From: Polyodon spathula
Lineage: Eukaryota > Chordata > Actinopteri > Acipenseriformes > Polyodontidae
Direction of reading: 5' to 3'
Length of the DNA stretch: 64,000 nucleotides
Assembly: GCF_017654505.1 (NCBI RefSeq)
Contig: NC_054545.1
Span: 8,693,927 to 8,757,926, forward strand
Part shown: positions 13,321 to 26,052 of the stretch, in pieces
How positions within the stretch are numbered: position 1 is the first letter of the stretch
Layout: each line of letters opens with the position of its first letter
Made by a program: the position numbers and the translations under genes
Notes under the pieces: generated by a model
What the model saw: the letters and a program-made list of their open reading frames with translations, nothing else
Told to the model about the DNA's origin: nothing
Database searches by the model: none

Positions 13321-15375
13321 ACAAACCCCACTACAGAGGGTTAATATATCCATGCTCAATCTATTGGTAATACATATACAATTTTGAAAAACATCTAAAC
13401 AGCTATATCAGCTATATAGGTATAGATAAACACTATGTTTAGCAACCATGTTTCACCAGATCTTTTTGATATCAGCCCTTCCTATATAAATATCCTTTGA
13501 GGTTGCAATGCATCAACTCATAGTAAGAGCTTTTTCAAGCAGGACGATAAAATCCACAGACCACAAAATTAATGGAAGACCTCCTGACACTATACTGGGT
13601 AAATGTTTTTTTATGCTTCTTTCTCCCTCATAGCCAGGTACAGATTTCCAGTTGTTTTCAAAATCCTTTGTGCAAGGTCAGCTTCTTAATTAGAAATTCC
13701 ATGTTTGTGTCAAGGTCATTCAATAGTGAAGGACCACCAATTGTGCTGTCCAAGATACACCCACAGCCTACAGTTAACTTCATTTGGGGAGGTTTTTTAT
13801 ATTTCTTAAAACTACTTCTGGGTAGACTAAATCATGCAAAACGCAGCACAATGTTGGGTTAAAGTTTGCATTTAACTTTGAAGCTTTTGTTTTGTTTCCC
13901 AACTTGTGTGTTAGCATTGGAACATTGTTGTATCGCCATCAAGAAATGAATGACAAATTATACATGACAGAAACGTAAATATAGAATGCAGGTTTGTCTC
14001 AACCCACAACTGCACTTTAATACCTACCTCACAGTGATGCTTTGCACAGAACTCCACAAAAATGCAGAGTGACATTTGTGAGCTTCAGAAGGTGGTTCGG
14101 ATGGTCTCTTTTGTCTCAGTTTCCCAGCTTTTTATAGATGAATGACCCAACTTTGCACCACTTCCTTTGCAGTGGTCACTACTAGAACAGATCTTATTGT
14201 GGGAAAAAATAAGAGCAATAATGTAATGTGTCACATTCAACATGCCCCCTTAACTCTTTGAATAATGGATCTATTTTATTTTGCACTCAAGGATCTGTAA
14301 TCATAGAGGAGAAGTGCCTTCTTGAACCAATTCATTAGCTGAAGATATTCAGCAGACAACAGAATAGCAATGTGTTCAGTGCCAGATACTTGATTCATCA
14401 GTATTCTGGGGGCCGCAGCAACCGAGTTTGAATGACACATGAGAAAATGGAAGCCCAACCCAGGGAGCTAGCTTCTGAATGATATCATTTGCATGGCAAG
14501 CAATGGCCCTTTTATTTTTCCTGGCTTTGTCAGAAACAATTAGATGACCCAGATGGCCTTGTATTGTAATTCAGGCTCATCTGTCATAAAAAAGAGAAAA
14601 AGCAAAACTTCTTTGTCATAATTTTTCTACATTTATGAGACATGCCACTGCTCTTCACATTTTCAATGAATGAGGGGTGTGGAACGAGGCTGAACTTTTC
14701 AGCTGTCTGGATCCTTTTCTTTTCTTGCAGGGTCTGTCAAATATGAAGAGAAATAAAAAATAAAAAAAAAAAAAAAACATGTGTGACAAGCCATTTTAAG
14801 GTTAAAAAAATAAACCATAAAAAAATGTATTAATATCGTCTTTTTCACGAAGTTACAGGCATGTCTCCCGTCACCAAATGTTATATTTTTTTGCAATGAT
14901 TCTGTAAGAGACATATTGGTTGCTACAGTAATGATAAGTAAGTTAATCTAACATAGCCTCTGGCAAAAATAGTATGAAATGGCTTTTTTTCTTCTTATTT
15001 TTTTCGGAAAGATGACCTTCCTTATCTAAAAAAAATATATTTAAATTTAAATTTTAAAACGGATACAGGATTTTCCACACAGAGAGCTCTCCAAATTGGA
15101 TCAGACACTGAAGTTGCTCCTTGAATGCTTCTTCCATCCTTATTCTCACACATACTCCTTTAGCAGTTTAAATGGGAAACCACTGGGAGGCCAAGGATAG
15201 CCTCTATCTCTCATGAACAGCCAAAATTTGATTACTTCTTCAAAGCAACAATATTAATTTTGAGGGTCAGGTTGGCTGTAGATGGTTGCATTATGCTAGG
15301 TATTCAAGGAAATGTAAGAACTTTCAAAGGGACAGTTTTCCTGGATTAAACAGACATGCATAAATACATGAGGCA

Positions 15376-15447
15376 GGTTTCACAGACCCAGGTTAGGACT
15401 AAAACTAATGTAGTGCATGACTAGTGCTTAATATGGTCTGTGAAACC
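15376..15447. repeat. Short palindromic element with perfect 13-bp arms
   Basis: GGTTTCACAGACC (15376-15388) and its exact reverse complement GGTCTGTGAAACC (15435-15447) flank 46 bp containing GACTAAAACTAATG-like sequence. It resembles remnants of small palindromic DNA-transposon families, but the family is not identified. Confidence 0.6.
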
Positions 15448-17586
15448 AAATGATGATGATGGTTTGTGGTCAGTAAGGGGTATGGTCTTTACATTTATAC
15501 ACATTGATACAAATAATGGTATACTAACACATACAGAAAGTAAGAAAGAATTGACCACCTTGTGATTCCCAAGCAAGCATTTTGCACCTGGAAGAGCGTT
15601 GTTGTTTTTGTTCCAGTCCTTCTTCCCACACATAGGGTTGAGCAAACATAATAAAAAGGTAGGGGAGTGTGAAAAAAAGACTTTTGAAGCTGCTTACTCT
15701 ATTTTCATAAAACTGTTAAATTAACTTAGTATATTCACAAGAATATTAAAGACTGTTGTTGACCTTTAATAACAGGCCAGGGATATTTCATGAAATTCCA
15801 GATTTATGTAAGTAATAAAAACTGAGTTAAATAGCTTCCTGAATATCATTTAAAATGTAAATATAATTTTCTTCTTGCCACACAAACTAACCATATGCAT
15901 CACTTTGCCTGCAAAGCCACACCATTTGTAAACCCATTTGGATTTTAACATCTAGTGCAAAATAGCACAATTGAAAAAAATAATTAAGTACAAAAAAAAT
16001 GAAGCACACAATGAGCTATGAGCTGTCTGCCTGCCCCATACTGACTCATATTAGATTAGGTTTAAGCATGAGCTGGGTTATCCCAGTTCTTAAAAAACTC
16101 TTTTTTTTTTTTTGGAATACAGCTAAGCCTTTGGATTTTAAATTGGTAGTATTTATATTTTTTAGATTGGCAGGAAACAGATATAACAGCTAGACTTGAC
16201 CCAGACACTGAGTTTGCCTGTCACACTCCACAAGGTTAACACAATGACTGCCTTGAATTTTTATCAATAGTCTCCGCTTTTATTATAAACTCCCAGCCTT
16301 GACTCAGAAAGACCTTTCAAATTGCATCTGCTTATAAAATGGTAAAATGTTAATTTCATTTAAAAATCACAAATATTTACAATACTCAATTGGCAGACCC
16401 TCTGTGGTATGTGCAATGCCTGGAATATCAATGATAACACTGAGGTACACCTGTCTGAATTAGACCTGTCTCGTTTGGTGGTACCAGAAGTCACAAGTTT
16501 ATCTTCAGACAGTTTGAAATTAAAGCAGGATATGAAAGCTACTGAAGCCACAATGACAGTTTTACAATGAAGCAAATATATATTTAGAGTAAATGTTCAT
16601 TTCAATAATGATTTTTTATGACTTTGTGTTGCATTTGAGAAGTATTGTGTGTATGTTATTTCAAAAGCTAACCTTTTAGATGCCTGTTGCCACTGGATAT
16701 ATTGTTGTGTGTTTTTATTATTACACCTGCTTATTCAGAGCACCACCATTTTAAATATTTAAAGGAACTTGAAATTAGCTGTCAATCAAAAGAGTAACAA
16801 GATAGTGATGTCAGTCCAGTATATTACATCACTTCATGAAAACCTATGTCACTTAAGAGAAACCCAAAGGACAGGAAATGCAGATATGTCAACAGCTGAA
16901 TGAAATTACTGAAAGTTCTGCCATGCAATGTAAGCTATTTTAGTATCGACTCTGGCTTAACCCTATGCCGCCTACGGGGAATGACCATATTTGGGCGTGA
17001 ATATATGACAACTCATGTTAGCGCTTGTAGTTTGGTAATTGTAAATCAGAAATTGAAATTCAGTATATCAACAGAAAGGTATTAAGTAGACCTTTCTAAT
17101 TATATAATACGTTTGGTTGTGGGATGTGTTATATTTTTTCACATATAAGCCACACCACCCAAAAAAATATAAAATTAGAGCATATTTTTACAAGGATTTC
17201 AAATCAGAAATCAGAATTGAAATTGCTTGTATAGTTGCAGAGCTACACTGGGTTTTGTAATGCATGTATTTTACTAAAAAAGAGCCGAAATGGCGAATGC
17301 AGGTCAGCTGTGAAATGAAACTGGAAATGTAATATATTCTTGTTTGTGATAAAAGAAAATAATTTATGAGTCTAGAGGTAGCAATGTACACAAAACTTGC
17401 AAGTAGAGTATGCTAATCTATTGGTAAAAAAAAAAAAAAAAAGACAAAATAACATACTCCAATAAAAAACAGCTAAATGATAATAAAAGTAATAACTTCA
17501 TCTAAATAAGTACACTAATAAAAATTATAATTTTTAAGTTAAACCTAAGTTATTTAGGCATCAAATGCTATGTTTTACAAGGTGGT

Positions 17587-17668
17587 GACATCCCCACAAT
17601 GTCGTTTTTTTCTCGAGTTACTATCATTGTGGGGACATTTTCTGAAATTGTCTGCACTTTGATAGTAA
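17587..17668. repeat. Nested inverted repeats, possible degraded MITE
   Basis: TCCCCACAATG (17591-17601) pairs perfectly with CATTGTGGGGA (17625-17635). TTACTATCA (17618-17626) pairs with TGATAGTAA (17660-17668). The GTGGGGACA and GATAGTAATAC words recur in a common fish intronic repeat that I recognise but cannot name with certainty. Confidence 0.45.
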
Positions 17669-19352
17669 TACCTGCCCTCCCACACAGACACTCAATTCCC
17701 CCAGAGGCCTGTTTTTAAAAAAGCTATAATTACAATTAAGCCTACACTCAATTTAACAGAATTTTGTATTACTCCTAACCTCTATTAAAAACCACACCAA
17801 CACAATTAACACAACCCACCCCCCTGAAAAAAAATGATTTGAATGCCAGCATTACATTAATCACCTTATTCAGACAAGGACTTAAAAGAAGAAAAACATC
17901 CATATACCCAATTCATTTAGCTAAAGCGACTAAACATGTTTATTTTAAAACTAAAAGGAACATAAGGATTTTTGATATTTGAATAACGTGGGACACTTAA
18001 AAGATTTATGGGCAGGATGTTTTCTCAGTGAATTACTTTTCTTCTGTAGTTCACACCACGGTTTGTTTTCATTGTCAAAATAACAACACTGTAAATCAGT
18101 GTGAGAAATGACCCTACACAATCATAACCTGAGTTTTATAATCCAAGGCTCAGGGTTCTCTCTCTGCTTTGCTCGCTGAATTTGGCAAAGTGAAGTAAAA
18201 AGGGCTATTTCTCCCTTGCCTTGTCAAAGCACATTGAGCCCATTTCAAAGCAGGGTCCCGCTGGGTGCTCACCAGTAGACCACGGAGGAGTCCTTCCTGC
18301 TGGTTTGATTTTTCACACCCCCCAAACAAGGACTCCTACTTCATTCCCAGCTTCTCTCTCCTCACTTCTGAAACATTTACACTATCTAAACAAAGAAATA
18401 CCCAGGGAGAGATAGCTGGGTTTACTATTCAGTGCTTTGATTTTGTATCAGTGTAGTCATGATACTGTATTAATGAAACTATCTATCTAAAATATAACAG
18501 TGTCAATATGGGTGACTTTGGTGTGAGGTTGAGCAAGGTGTTTGTTTAATGCAGGGTATGAAGCAATCATAACAGTTCATTGCAATACTCATCTTTACTT
18601 AAAATTTTGTTCATTCAAATTGTATTTAAAGATGAAAGTAAGATCCATCTTTAAACCCGGAGTGCATACAAATCAATAGAGTACTCCCTGTGTAGGACCT
18701 GATTCACATTTTTTAAAAATGAAATACTGAGATCAGTGAATTAGTGAAATGTATTGAGCACAGCACAATCGCGTGTAAAATCACTGTGTAAAGATGATGG
18801 CTGCATAGGCCTTTGATCATTTAATTATAAATGCTTTGTATAATGAAACTGCATTTCCAGATTAACGGTGTACATATTTGTACAAGTGACTCTAATAAAT
18901 GTTGATCGCATGTTGAAAGCCTGGAAAGTGTCTGAGACTTTGTTGCTAGCGACCCAGCGGCTCAGTAAACTTCAGCAAACAAAGGTCATGGTTTCATTCT
19001 ACAGTAGAGGAACATCTAATGCCATTAAATATTTATTATGGTACATTTCCAATATAAGGGCAGCAGGGCAACTCACAAGAGCAACTCGGAAGTGTTTGCA
19101 ATGGTTAATAACACAACATAAGGAATACCGAGCGATACATTTCAATTATTTAGGAAATAATAGAAAGTCTGGATTTTAATTGACTTTAATAGACAGCTTC
19201 AAATGGTTTTATTTCTTAAACAGATGTTCAGTATATAAGTGGTTTCTTTCATTTGTAAAGTTAGTATCTAAATACAATGAATATATGAATACTATATTTC
19301 CATTAATGCTAGATCTTCAAAGACAAAAAGATTGAAGATCAATGAACTGCAT

Positions 19353-19354
19353 GA

Positions 19355-19398
<44 letters not shown>

Positions 19399-19400
19399 AA
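19353..19400. repeat. (GAAA)n microsatellite
   Basis: Twelve GAAA units, perfect. Confidence 0.97.
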
Positions 19401-20908
19401 ATCAATGAAAGTTAGGAATGTTTGCCTAATGCAAAAATGCATCAAACCGTTTAATATTGCAAGTGTTGTGCTTTTTACATTGTTCAGAATATGCATTGTG
19501 CATTGAAACTGTTTCTTTAGTTTAATATGAATCACATGTTTTCATAGGACTCTGCGAATAGTCTTGCTAATATTACAAAGGTGTTTATAAAACTTTGCCA
19601 TTGCTTTTTTCTCAGTAAATTGGAATACAGTATTGGCATAGTTGTATGGTATGTCAGAAAACATGCATCAGTGAAAATAGTGCATATATGTGTTTTTTTT
19701 GTTTGTTTTGTTTTGTTTAATTTTGAACAGAACCTTTGAAAAACATCTGTGTCTTTTTGTAATGACATATCTATTAACTGTGAGAAGGCAAAGTGTCTGA
19801 GGTTGGTATTTGATGGCACATTTGTTTCCACTATGTATCTGCAAGAAAATTATTGTACAGACATCTGTTGGTTGTCAGTCCACTCTATAATCTCAGGAAA
19901 TTGAATCCCTGCTATTATTGTTCAACCGTGCTTTGAGGTGCACTGTTGATATCGCTCCACTGGTGTTAAATACAGGGAAATGAAAAAAATATTTCAGGGC
20001 TTTTCAAAAGCAGAAGCTGCAAAACTGAAATATCTAACAAGCGTGTGAGATCAATGCATTAGGTAAATTATACGTGGCTCTATTCAAAGAGCTGTGTTAA
20101 CTCAATAAATGTGTGAGCTGACTGTAAGCCAGTTATATGTATTTTGTGTGACGTATCGCACTGGTTCATCTTCCGTTCCACACTGACATAAAGTACTTGA
20201 CAAAAACAAGATGTCTGATGTTGCATCCGTCTGTTCTAGGTATTCAGCCTGGAGTTAGAGAGAAAATATTTACCAGATTACAGTAATAAACACATGGCTT
20301 TCCAATTAACATTCATGTGCTTTCAGTTGAATCTCAGATATTAATTCTAGGAAATAACCATTTCAACAGCAGTACACAAGTTACAGCATATCTGCATATC
20401 TGCCTCTGGTTTTTTGTCCTATAGTTATGTCTTCAGACAAAACAAAACAAAAAAAGTTAGCTCATTGCACATGAATGCTTATTCCCACTGTCCCAGTGGG
20501 CAATTTTGTCAGAGCACCTGGGTCAACACTTCAATGTCTTTGACAGGTCTGCAAAACCAACAGAAAAGTCAATTTACTTTTCATAGCGGGGTTATTTTCA
20601 AAAAGCAGATTTTAAGCAAATCAATGTTCTTTAACGGATTATCTTATTTGGTCAGTTTCTACGTGTTGTTGAAATAATTATGCTCAGCATACGATTAGAC
20701 TGAAAAGACACGTCAAGATTTAAAAGTGTGTTTGCTTGTATTATAAAGAAGTTTTTTTTAATTTTTTTTTTTTACTTACCTTCAGTAACACTGACAGTAA
20801 TTGCAGTCAACGTCACATCCTAAAAACTGAAGCCCTCCTTTGCTACAACCTGCTGTCTGACATCTGGTTGCTAAACAGCTAAAGGCAAAGATAAGGCCTA
20901 CATTCTGT

Positions 20909-20911
<3 letters not shown>

Positions 20912-20944
<33 letters not shown>
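20912..20944. repeat. Poly(T) tract
   Basis: An uninterrupted run of 33 T. Confidence 0.97.
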
Positions 20945-22816
20945 CAGTTGTGACTTAATAAAAATGTCTTGAGACATTCAACCACTGATATATTAAGTAG
21001 ATTTTGAGACAAAGTTTTCTGTGTATATTGGCTCTAGGTAATGATAATATGTAAGTCTAAAATATAAAGATATAACAAATATTATCTTATTAATAATTTC
21101 AAACAAATCCATGTTACCTGATGACACCTTAATTACAAATAAAAGGTATTTACATTTCTTTAATGAAAAATACATATGTGTAACAAATTAAAGTCCCAAA
21201 AGTCCCTTGAAAGAAACTAAACTAATACCCTAAATGCAAATCACCTTGTTTTGTCCTACCTCCTCTTCTCCTAAACTCATGAACAGTAAGGCTAGAGACA
21301 TAAAGCACTGGATCAGTTAATACCAACATATTAAAACAAGCTTCTATTTGACCAGTTTATATACTGTATATACTTTTTTTTTTGGTCAAAAATTAAATAG
21401 TGATATATGTCAGCGATTTATCACCACAGGTATAGGTGTCAACAGCAGTATATATTTCAAAAAAGGTCAGCCCACGATTAAAAAGATAACGGGGGCAGGG
21501 ATTGTTTAACCCAGAAAGAATACCGAGATGGGTGGAAAACACAAAAACTGAAATGGCAGAAAAAGTTAAAACAGCTCAAAGCATCATGCTTCAAGTAGGA
21601 AGAACAGCTGCTACTGATACAATGCTGCAAACGTAAAAGTAGAAAATCAGAAGGTGAATGTAGAAAAACTGTTAATAGAAGTGCAGCTTCGCTGTTGCAG
21701 TTTACCTACAATTTAATCTCCTTTTTAAAAACTGGTTCAGCCCGTAAACTGTTTACAATCAGTTAAAATTACTACTATGGTTTTAAAAGATTATTCATTC
21801 TTTCGCAATAATGACTTACAAATAAATCTGAACTATGTTCATTTAAATTTCATAGAAAAGACACAGCAGAACAAATGACACGGTAAATGGTTAATATTGT
21901 GTTAAACTTAGGTGACACTTTTATGGTATGAAAATGAGGAGCTTAATTATTGAACATGACAGATCCCTAATGCTGCACATCACCACTTGTTTCATGCGTC
22001 ATTGTTCCTGTGGTAATCTAAATCGGCAAAAACTCAAGACACAATCACAAGGGGTCTTCATATAATCATGCACATTTCAAATAGCAAAACACAGTTCCAC
22101 AATTACAATCAATGTAATCAATTTGCATTCTAATTATGTGCAGTGGATCAACAGCATGCCATCATCCCCTCTCACAACTGACCTGAAATCTCAGCTTCAC
22201 TGAATGTTGAAGCGTAATCTGTAGTTTTGTTGGAACAGACAGGATACAAACAAGATCCTAACACTTGACTGCCGTGTTGGGTAAGGTCAACTGCAATGTG
22301 GGGCTCGGCTAGGTTAGATAGAAACAATCACCTAACTACCTTTATTTTTCTACAGCCTTCCCTGCATGTAACCACTGTAGCAGCTCTCAGACAGTGGCTG
22401 TGGAGAACCAACTCCACCCTACTCTTCACAAAACAAGGCTCACTGCAGATGTAAACAGTCTTCCTGGTGGGCATTGGGATTTATAGAAAAGGGAAAATAA
22501 TGAACACACGTTTCACTTCCAAAAGAATTAAGCTTAATTCAGTCAGACAGCTTGTCAAACAAAGATGGGGAAGACAAGCAGATTTTTATTCAACAGATTA
22601 CTGTGGTTTGATATTTGAGTCAAAATAACCTACTGGCCCGCTGGACAGTTTATCAACCATTTGAAGAATTTCCCTGTATTGATTGTACCATGACATTTTC
22701 AGAAACATCTTCAAAGATGAACAAAAATATCAAGATTAGGGAAGAAAGTTAATGAATAACATAACTACCTGTAGGAAATATGCCTTCTCTGAATATGACT
22801 TTGTTCACAAATCAGT

Positions 22817-23155
22817 CTACAACTGGCCAAAAGTTTTTTGCATCACCTAGAGTTTTAGGATTGAGACATAATTAAAAACTATATGAACTTAATTGATATA
22901 TTTTACTTAACATCATGTAATCAAAGAAATTACAAAATAATATCTCAATAAGTCATATAGTATTTTATGTTAGATTTCGAAATGTCAAATCTTTTTGATT
23001 TTTGTCAGTTTTTCATAAAGTATATGGAAAACTATAAAGTGGTATGTAATTCATTATATGTTAACATAACAATATTCAGCAGGTATCATTTAACTTTATG
23101 AAGCACAATTTGTTAATTCTGTAGAATGATGCAAAACTTTTGGCCATGTCTGTAG
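22817..23155. mobile_element. Tc1/mariner-type MITE, copy A
   Basis: The ends are inverted repeats. The left end is CTACAACTGGCCAAAAG, then TTTTTTGCATCA. The right end, reverse-complemented, is CTACAGACATGGCCAAAAG, then TTTTGCATCA. The interior of about 280 bp is AT-rich with no transposase. The TACAG...GGCCAAAAGTTTTGCATCA end is typical of Tc1-like elements. A second, diverged copy lies at 37943-38310 in the opposite orientation, which shows it is dispersed. Confidence 0.85.
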
Positions 23156-23225
23156 AGGTTAAGCTGCTTTACTACCAGAAGAATATTTCCTGGAAACCCA
23201 AAAGCAGACTCTCCTCAGTGTTTAC

Positions 23226-23271
<46 letters not shown>
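23226..23271. repeat. (AAT)n microsatellite
   Basis: About 15 units, directly next to the right end of MITE copy A. Confidence 0.97.
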
Positions 23272-23751
23272 TGTCCAAAACCCATTTCTAGCCTTGTGAT
23301 TACAATCAGCAGAATGAAGGTATTGCCTCAAGGACTCCTAAAACCTTGGCTAGTATTTTTGTTTCTGCATCAGCAGTGCAAAGAGATTGTATGCTTCACT
23401 TAAAAGGCCTGCAGCATTGACCTGTGACCCCTAGATGTTAACACTCTATATGTACTGAAGGATTGGCAGAACATGATCAAACAGTCCATAAGCAGAGCAG
23501 CAGCTGTCCTGTGCATATGTTCACTAAGGCTGGATGTTTCTACTATGCAGGTTTAATGCAGATGAAATGTGATGAAACCTGGATTCTCTTTATAGTTTTA
23601 TATTTACTTACAATCCAGCATTTGTTGTTAAATTGTTTGAACCAACTGCTAAACAACAATGGAGTCAGTTTATTACTCACCTTACTGCAGTTACAACTAT
23701 CAGTTTCCTTTACAGTTTCCTTTACTCATAAAATGTTTTTCACTGCTGTTT

Positions 23752-23777
23752 AAATAATAATAATAATAATAATAATA

Positions 23778-23813
<36 letters not shown>
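23752..23813. repeat. (AAT)n microsatellite
   Basis: About 20 units with one interruption near 23780. Confidence 0.97.
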
Positions 23814-23938
23814 TTGAATTGCTCTTGTATTAATAACTAAGTTTGCATAAAGAAAACAGAACATTCATTCAAACGTAAAGGTTATATCCTGTAAGTAACT
23901 CATTTCCAATATAGGAGGTATTTACACATATATAATAT

Positions 23939-23942
<4 letters not shown>

Positions 23943-23991
<49 letters not shown>
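23943..23991. repeat. (TA)n microsatellite
   Basis: About 24 perfect TA units. Confidence 0.97.
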
Positions 23992-23994
<3 letters not shown>

Positions 23995-25710
23995 GTGGTT
24001 ATTGAAATAAAACAAAGCTACAATGTTAAAGGTCCTGCATTCGGTAGCTATCCACTTTGTAACAGCACTGGTTATAGTATCGTACATAGCTTGATTCATG
24101 GGCTTGCAGCAATCCTGAGTTTCTAAAAGGGTACTCTGTCAAAACTGATGGGTTGTATTTTTGTTATCTGTACCAGAAAAAAAACTTCTAGAAAGTGTAT
24201 TTTGAGAAGTGAAAGCATGTTTACCATGTAGGTGATACAGCAGACTAGAAGCACTTCAGTGTTACTGGAACTCATTTTGACAGTAGATACAAGTAACCCT
24301 CTTTCTATCCAATGAACCATCAGAAGGTTTTTAAAAAATAAACTTCCTATTCACAAGTCCTTCACTTTGAGTGCTTTGCTACATAATGTGATTCCGTGAC
24401 CAATTTTATATTGAAATGATGACGACACGCATTCAATCCTGGCATTCACTTGAGTGCATTAAAATGGTGCAACAGGAAATGAATTACACTATGCTAAGAG
24501 GGACAAGGCAAAGGAATGCAATTAATGTGCATTAAACAATGAATCTCCCCAAAAATATATGTGTTAATCATAGAAGTTAACTCTGATTAATTGCCATCCC
24601 TAATGTAAATATATTGTACATGGAAAATGTATGATAAATGTTTAGAACACATTCTCCAGAATGCTTTTAGAAATAATAGCTGTCCAGGCAACAATGTGCT
24701 CTCAGATATGTTTGCTGGCTGTTTTGTAAAGTCATTAGTCATTTTGAGTTGTCTAATTATAATAATGAGTTCCTACCTAATGATGACAAAAGCAAATCAG
24801 TGACAAGGGAAAAGGTGCTAATGGAATGATTACGCTTTATGCATGGATACAAGGTTGAATATGCACCCAGTCACAGTACAGGGAGATTCCAGGTGCATAT
24901 TTTCAAGAGGGCACAGCTAATGATACTAGTGCTTACGTCACTATAAATGCATACTGTCCATTTGTCCAGAGCAAATTTCAGCAAGATCGTCCATGCTTCT
25001 AAACAGATTAACCTAATCCTAAATTTATATCACAATTTTACCACAAACCTTTACCCTCAAAAAGTAATTCAATCAGGAACGATTCCAATATTAAACTTTA
25101 TGCAACATATGCAGTTCAAAGTATTGTTGTTCGTGAAGCATTTAGTACCAGAATAATCAATATCCTGCAATATAAACAACACAAGCAGACAGGATACAAA
25201 GATGACTATGTTTAAAAGTGCTGGAAATTTTATGAGAGTGGCATGGTCTTATGGCTGCTAATAACCTCAGTGAAAACCCATCATTTATTAAGTTTGTACT
25301 CTTTGATTGACACTTGCAGACCCAACATTCATGATGATACAGGCTGTGCCTCTCCCCAGCTCGATTCAATAGGCTGGTATGTACAGTTAAGGGATGACAG
25401 GTTTTCCCCAACAAGAAAATAAATCATTTCAGAAAGATATGTTGTGTTTTAGGGGCAGTCCTATATTTGTATGTAATGTATAGACATAAAAAAAAAAAAT
25501 TAAAATCCCAGGAAAGTATGAGTAAGTAATACATATTTATTTCTATAATTGTAAAAAGCAAGACTTGATATTCTGCTCTTATTAAAAGTGGAAAAATAGA
25601 CACATTTCAAGCTGAATGATTATTCATAAAGCTTTAGCTTGGGCATTTAAGTAGACTTTCTATTCATGTAGTTGTCCAATATATTAACCATCCTCAATAT
25701 TTTCTAGATG

Positions 25711-26052
25711 TACAGGGTGTCCACAAAGTCCTGTTATCCCCATGTTTTTTCCTGCTTTGAATTGTTATTTTCTGTTGCAGGTGAGTCGAGTGTAACAAGT
25801 TGTCAGAGATACACTTCACCTCACAACTCCACCAATGTTACAAAAGATGAAACACTGAACGTGGTGATGGATCATTATCTCCATGAAAATGATGGTGCTC
25901 ACACCAATCCTCTGGGTGTCTATATACAGTTAAATATGTACAACTAAGTATGTCTAAATACAATTATCATCATTCTTCCACACGTTTCAGTTGTTGGCCA
26001 GTGCACAGTAGAAAATAAAACATGGGGTAACAGGACTTTGTGGACACCGTAC
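25711..26052. mobile_element. Non-autonomous TIR transposon (MITE)
   Basis: The left end GGTGTCCACAAAGTCCTGTT, then ATCCCCATGTTTT, is mirrored at the right end, which reverse-complements to GGTGTCCACAAAGTCCTGTT, then ACCCCATGTTTT. These are nearly perfect TIRs of about 33 bp around a 342-bp element. The interior has an open stretch of about 79 codons without similarity to a known transposase. TA lies at both outer edges. The superfamily is not certain. Confidence 0.85.

Larger units (their letters stand above)
13321..22816. other. Intergenic, no gene recognised
   Basis: The region contains only simple repeats and small inverted repeats (15376-15447, 17587-17668, 19353-19400, 20912-20944). 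No open frame here has a family signature or plausible splice structure. Confidence 0.65.
23156..25710. other. Intergenic with AAT and TA microsatellites
   Basis: There is no gene. Simple repeats lie at 23226-23271, 23752-23813 and 23943-23991. Confidence 0.7.

Noticed and set aside
25708..25947. 79-codon open frame
   Set aside because: It lies inside a TIR-bounded MITE and shows no transposase motif. Its length is compatible with chance.
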